A stretch of DNA of 64,000 nt from Isochrysis galbana (taxonomy: Eukaryota; Haptophyta; Isochrysidales; Isochrysidaceae): positions 372,001 to 436,000 of the forward strand of contig CM030939.1 in assembly GCA_018136815.1 (NCBI GenBank), in the 5' to 3' direction. The translations under genes were made by a program, and so were the position numbers. Every line of letters begins with the position of its first letter. Position 1 is the first letter of the stretch. Positions 60,779-64,000 of this stretch are shown piece after piece. The notes beneath the pieces were generated by a model. It did no database searches. It was not told the origin of the DNA and worked only from the letters and a program-made list of their open reading frames with translations.

Positions 60779-62581
60779 ATGCCGATGGATGTGCCCAGCT
60801 CCGCCGCCACGCTGAGTCCACTGGAACACAAGGCGCAGGGCGGCGGGCAACCGCGCGATATGCACCAAAAGAGTGCGCCAGTCGATTTGACGGCTGCTGC
60901 AATAGCCGATGCGCAGCGCCTCGCTGCCGATCGACTGCTGCTTCACTCGAGGTGGCAGCTCGAGGATTCTGATGAGGATCAAGTGGAAAGTGGCGACTCG
61001 CTTGCGACTGGCGCTGCCCTGTCGATGCCACGGTGTGCGAGCTCTACTGAAGGCACCTCGCCAAAAGCGGGCAGCGATACGGCAAAGCGCAGTATGAAGT
61101 ATGATGGAGAAGGCACGACGAGACACAACGTGCATAGCAGCGGCGCACCCTTGTATGTACCGGGGAGGGCCTTCTCCGGCCCTTGCGAGGGGCGAGTCTT
61201 CAAGATGGGTAAACTAGGTTTGGGGTACAATACAGATCTACCGGGGGCATCTTCGCATGCGTGTGTTGGAGGTGCGTTGCTCACTGATGGCGCGACCGTT
61301 CTCGAAGCTGCGAGAGATGAGACAGGTGGCACCTTGGCAGCATCGGCGCTGGAGGACAGAGCTCCAGCACATGCGATCTCACGGTGGGGCAGACCTTGCC
61401 GAAACGTTGATGCTTTCGAGAAGATACACAAGATTGATGAAGGAACATACGGGGTTGTCTATAAGGCGCGCGAGACGGCAACAGGAGACATTGTCGCGCT
61501 CAAACAGGTCAAGCTCCTCAACACACGAGAGGGCTTCCCCACAACCGCGTTGCGGGAGATCAATGTGAGCAATGACGAGTCCACAGCTATGCCCGAATAG
61601 GAATTTGCTCTTCCTCCCCACACTCTTCCTCACCCCAAGCAAAGTCCTGTCCTGTTGATCCTCGATAAACGGCTTCCCTCGGCCCTTTCTCAGCAAATGA
61701 TCTCAACCAGTCTGCTTCTGATGTGCTGTCTATCCCATGCGATGCAGGTGCTCTTGTGTCTTAAGCACGAATCTGTCATCAACGTGCGAGAGATGGTGAT
61801 AGGTCCTCACAACAAAATCTTCATGGTGATGGACTATATGGAGCACGACTTGAAGGGCCTTATGGCTGCGATGCCACAACCGTTTACTCTCTCCGAAGTC
61901 AAACGACTCATGCTTGACTTGACATCAGCTCTCTCATATTGCCATGAGCATTTTGTCCTTCACCGGGACCTAAAGACGTCCAATCTTTTAGTCAATAACC
62001 GCGGTCGAGTGTGCATTGCGGATTTCGGGCTTGCACGCATGTACGGCGACCCACTAAGGGCGTATACGCAGCCAGTGGTTACACTGTGGTACCGGGCCCC
62101 GGAACTCCTTCTTGGTGCGACGATGTATGGGCCTGCCGTGGACGTTTGGTCGCTTGGCTGCATCTTTGCCGAGTTGGTTCTCGGCTCGCCAATGCTCCCC
62201 GGTAAGGGGGAGCTGGACCAGCTTTCCCGGACATTTGCCCTACTTGGCACTCCCAACGAGGACAATTGGCCAGGAGTGACCACTTTGCCCAACTTCAACA
62301 AGGTGCAGTTCCGGCCACACCCTTTCTCTAGGCTGCGCGACAAATTCACCCGGGGCGCCTCCTTCACTTCGACCACTGCCATGTCTGAGTCGGCACTCGA
62401 TCTCCTACATCGCATGCTGACGCTCAATCCGGACGAACGAACAACCGCCCCGGCAGCACTTGAGCACAATTACTTTTCAGAAGATCCTCCACCAAAGGCA
62501 CATCACCTTATGCCCACTTGGCCTGCATCACATGCGGGGAACCCGGAGCCAATAGCCGAGGTAGTTTTAGATGTAGAATAG
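60779..62581 (+). CDS. CDK11: Cyclin-dependent kinase of the CDK11 (PITSLRE) class
   Basis: Two exons, 60779-61564 and 61748-62581, joined in phase by GT-AG (539 residues). The ATG at 60779 ([13 protein letters not shown]) is the first plausible in-frame start; the frame is open to 60287, but that part overlaps repeat DNA. The kinase starts at [20 protein letters not shown]. The cyclin-binding helix is [12 protein letters not shown], where CDK11 has PITSLRE. Then [84 protein letters not shown] and a final MPTWPAS, which matches the CDK11 C-terminus. Members link transcription and splicing to the cell cycle in the nucleus. The N-terminal 220 residues are low complexity. Confidence 0.9.
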
Positions 62582-62653
62582 TATGTGTGGTGTGGAGGAG
62601 TGCGAGTGCAGTGTAGTGTGTGAGTGCAGAGCATGGAGAATAATAATAACGAA

Positions 62654-63478
62654 ACATCTGAAGATTCAGGCTACTACTGCTAGCTACGTATAATAATCTA
62701 ACTGAGCATTAGTACCACTACTCTCACTAGCCCGGTACTAACACGACAGCCCTCAGCGCACCTGCCCGTACACCTTGGCGCGTGCTGTTGTCACAGATAC
62801 ATACACCTATGCACCCCTCCACATCTCCCCCCTCGCAGGCCCCCGGCTCCCATTCTGACTCCCCACAAGTTAAAATGAGGGAAAACCCATTGAGGCGGGC
62901 CGACCTACGTCGGGCGACTCTCCGGGAAAAAGCACCGGGGGGGGGGGGGAGGAACCTCTCGTCAAAAAAGGAGAACGGCCCTTACCAGCTCACGCCGCGA
63001 GCAGTTCTCGAGAAATTATGCAACTGCGCCTCGAGTATACCTGCCACAAGGGTATCCGAGACGTCTTGAGCCGCTCCCTTCCCATCTCCCTCCTATCGCC
63101 AGTCGCCCCCCTTCGCCCGTTTGCTAACGCAAACGGGGCTCGTTTCTGACCACACTCCATCGGGGGGGGTGCAAATCCCCCCCTCTCCCTCGTTCCATTC
63201 TCTTCCGCCCCGGTCCCTGCGGCGCGTCGCCATGCGGCGCGCCATGGCCTGCTCTCAGAGGTCCTTCAGGGGCGCCCAGAGGGCCAGCAGGGGCAGCTCA
63301 GGGGGCAGTGGAGGCTGGGGCTCAGCCCCTGGCCCCCCCTGCCTCTCCCTCGCTCGCCTCGCTGGCCTTGGGTGCCGCCCTGAGGCCCCTGTCTGCCTGG
63401 CGACCAGGGATGGGGGGGGGGGGGTCAGTACGAGAGCTGGCCCATGCGGGCCTGGGAGTGCGGCTCGCGGCCCGCGCC
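62654..63478 (-). mobile_element. Family D repeat (minus), downstream of CDK11, with LINE B-type terminus
   Basis: Body 62690-63478 as in 59530-60118; its 3' end on the minus strand runs GTAGCCTGAATCTTCAGATG, the same terminal motif as LINE B. This shows that family D uses a B-type 3' end. It lies about 75 bases after the CDK11 stop. Confidence 0.7.
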
Positions 63479-64000
63479 GTTCGACATCTGGCCCGTCTCA
63501 TGTCGCGGGTTTGCGCGCATCAGCACAAAGGCACAAAGGCACCCACTCCGTCGGTGCGGAAGCTGAAGTCGAAAAGGTGGCGCTGGTGCACTCCGGCCTT
63601 CTTGTGAGGTCGAGAACACGCGCAAAGAGCTCCGCTTTCTCGTCGATCATCTTGTTCTTCTCGCGCCGTTTGCGCACATGCGCTGTCACCGACTCTGGCT
63701 TCTCGAGGGCGGGAGTACGCATGCAGCGGCACATGGCACGGCACGCAGAGGAGGAAGTCCTAGGGTGTCGATACAGTCGTTGGCAGGTGGAGGGCTGCCC
63801 TCAGCGGGGAGCCCGAAGGAGGGGAGGGGAGCGGCGGCGCGCTCCATGGCAACTGACTATAAAGTTAGTTGCGGGAAAACCTAACAGGGAGCGTAGAGCG
63901 TAGCGAAAGGGGCAGTGTACAGGCCCCCCCCTTTACCCGCAAGAAGGGCAGGCCCAGCGCGGGCGTGGGAGTGCGGCTCGCGCCCACTGGGGGTCTGGGC
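63479..64000 (-). mobile_element. Leader-headed LINE A-type 5' fragment (minus) beside further D sequence
   Basis: The minus strand reads AACTAACTTTATAGTCAGTT then GCCATGGAGCGCGCCGCC; the ATG at 63848 gives MERAAAPLPSFGLPAEGSPP, clearly related to MERAGATPLSFGPPAEGAPP at 42457. A frame at 63498-63734 (VRKRREKNKMIDEKAELFAR) is protein-like but out of register. From about 63945 to the window end the family D sequence appears again. Confidence 0.6.

Overview
The window is nuclear DNA from a GC-rich, intron-bearing photosynthetic eukaryote. Evidence: spliced genes with GT-AG and some GC-AG introns; a plant/algal-type enoyl-ACP reductase with an N-terminal extension suited to plastid import; ER chaperone, CDK11, STE20 kinase, exostosin and mitoribosomal genes; and no bacterial-style operons. 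The mix fits a unicellular alga. Frequent GC-AG introns, dense LINEs and chromodomain Ty3 elements would suit a haptophyte, but that assignment is only inference.

Host genes in order: tail of a mitochondrial-carrier-family protein (3-200, +); an unrecognised C-terminal exon (7302-7990, -); mitoribosomal protein mL49 (12127-12693, +); a 1707-residue intronless protein joining a degenerate 2OG-Fe(II)-oxygenase-like region to a dynamin-like GTPase (15831-20954, -), head to head with a three-exon STE20/MST-type kinase (21846-24633, +) across a GA-rich stretch holding a 100-N assembly gap; a five-exon plastid FabI (28858-30537, -); a thirteen-exon ER GRP170/HYOU1-type Hsp70 ending KEEL (36492-41576, +); an eleven-exon membrane-anchored GT-B-like glycosyltransferase (46284-49958, -); a seven-exon EGF-exostosin glycosyltransferase (52951-56152, +); and a CDK11-type kinase (60779-62581, +). 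Exon frames were checked junction by junction.

Most of the rest is mobile DNA, much of it nested. Two LINE families (called A and B here) insert with 13-17 bp target-site duplications and end in poly(T) on the coding strand. Every copy seen lacks the reverse-transcriptase core. Short hairpin-headed retroposons (family C, about 750-790 bp) have related 3' ends and similar duplications. Two hAT-like DNA elements with 8-bp duplications are complete from end to end (5767-6676 and 58219-59305). Ty3 chromodomain integrase, a Ty1/copia RNase H and a gag-like pseudogene are present as fragments. A further terminal-inverted-repeat family (AAGTCGCGTTCCGTCAAAAG) flanks a protein of the MGQY/VGDY type, and one copy has split a second copy of that gene.

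The most unusual signals are: (1) a recurrent 5' leader, a short stem-loop then ATGG, that heads several otherwise dissimilar repeat families; (2) the oxygenase-like/GTPase fusion; (3) the repeated MGQY-type gene sitting in mobile DNA. Stretches called unassigned below were read on both strands without finding a supportable gene. Family letters (A, B, C, D, G, H, I, J) are working labels for this window only.
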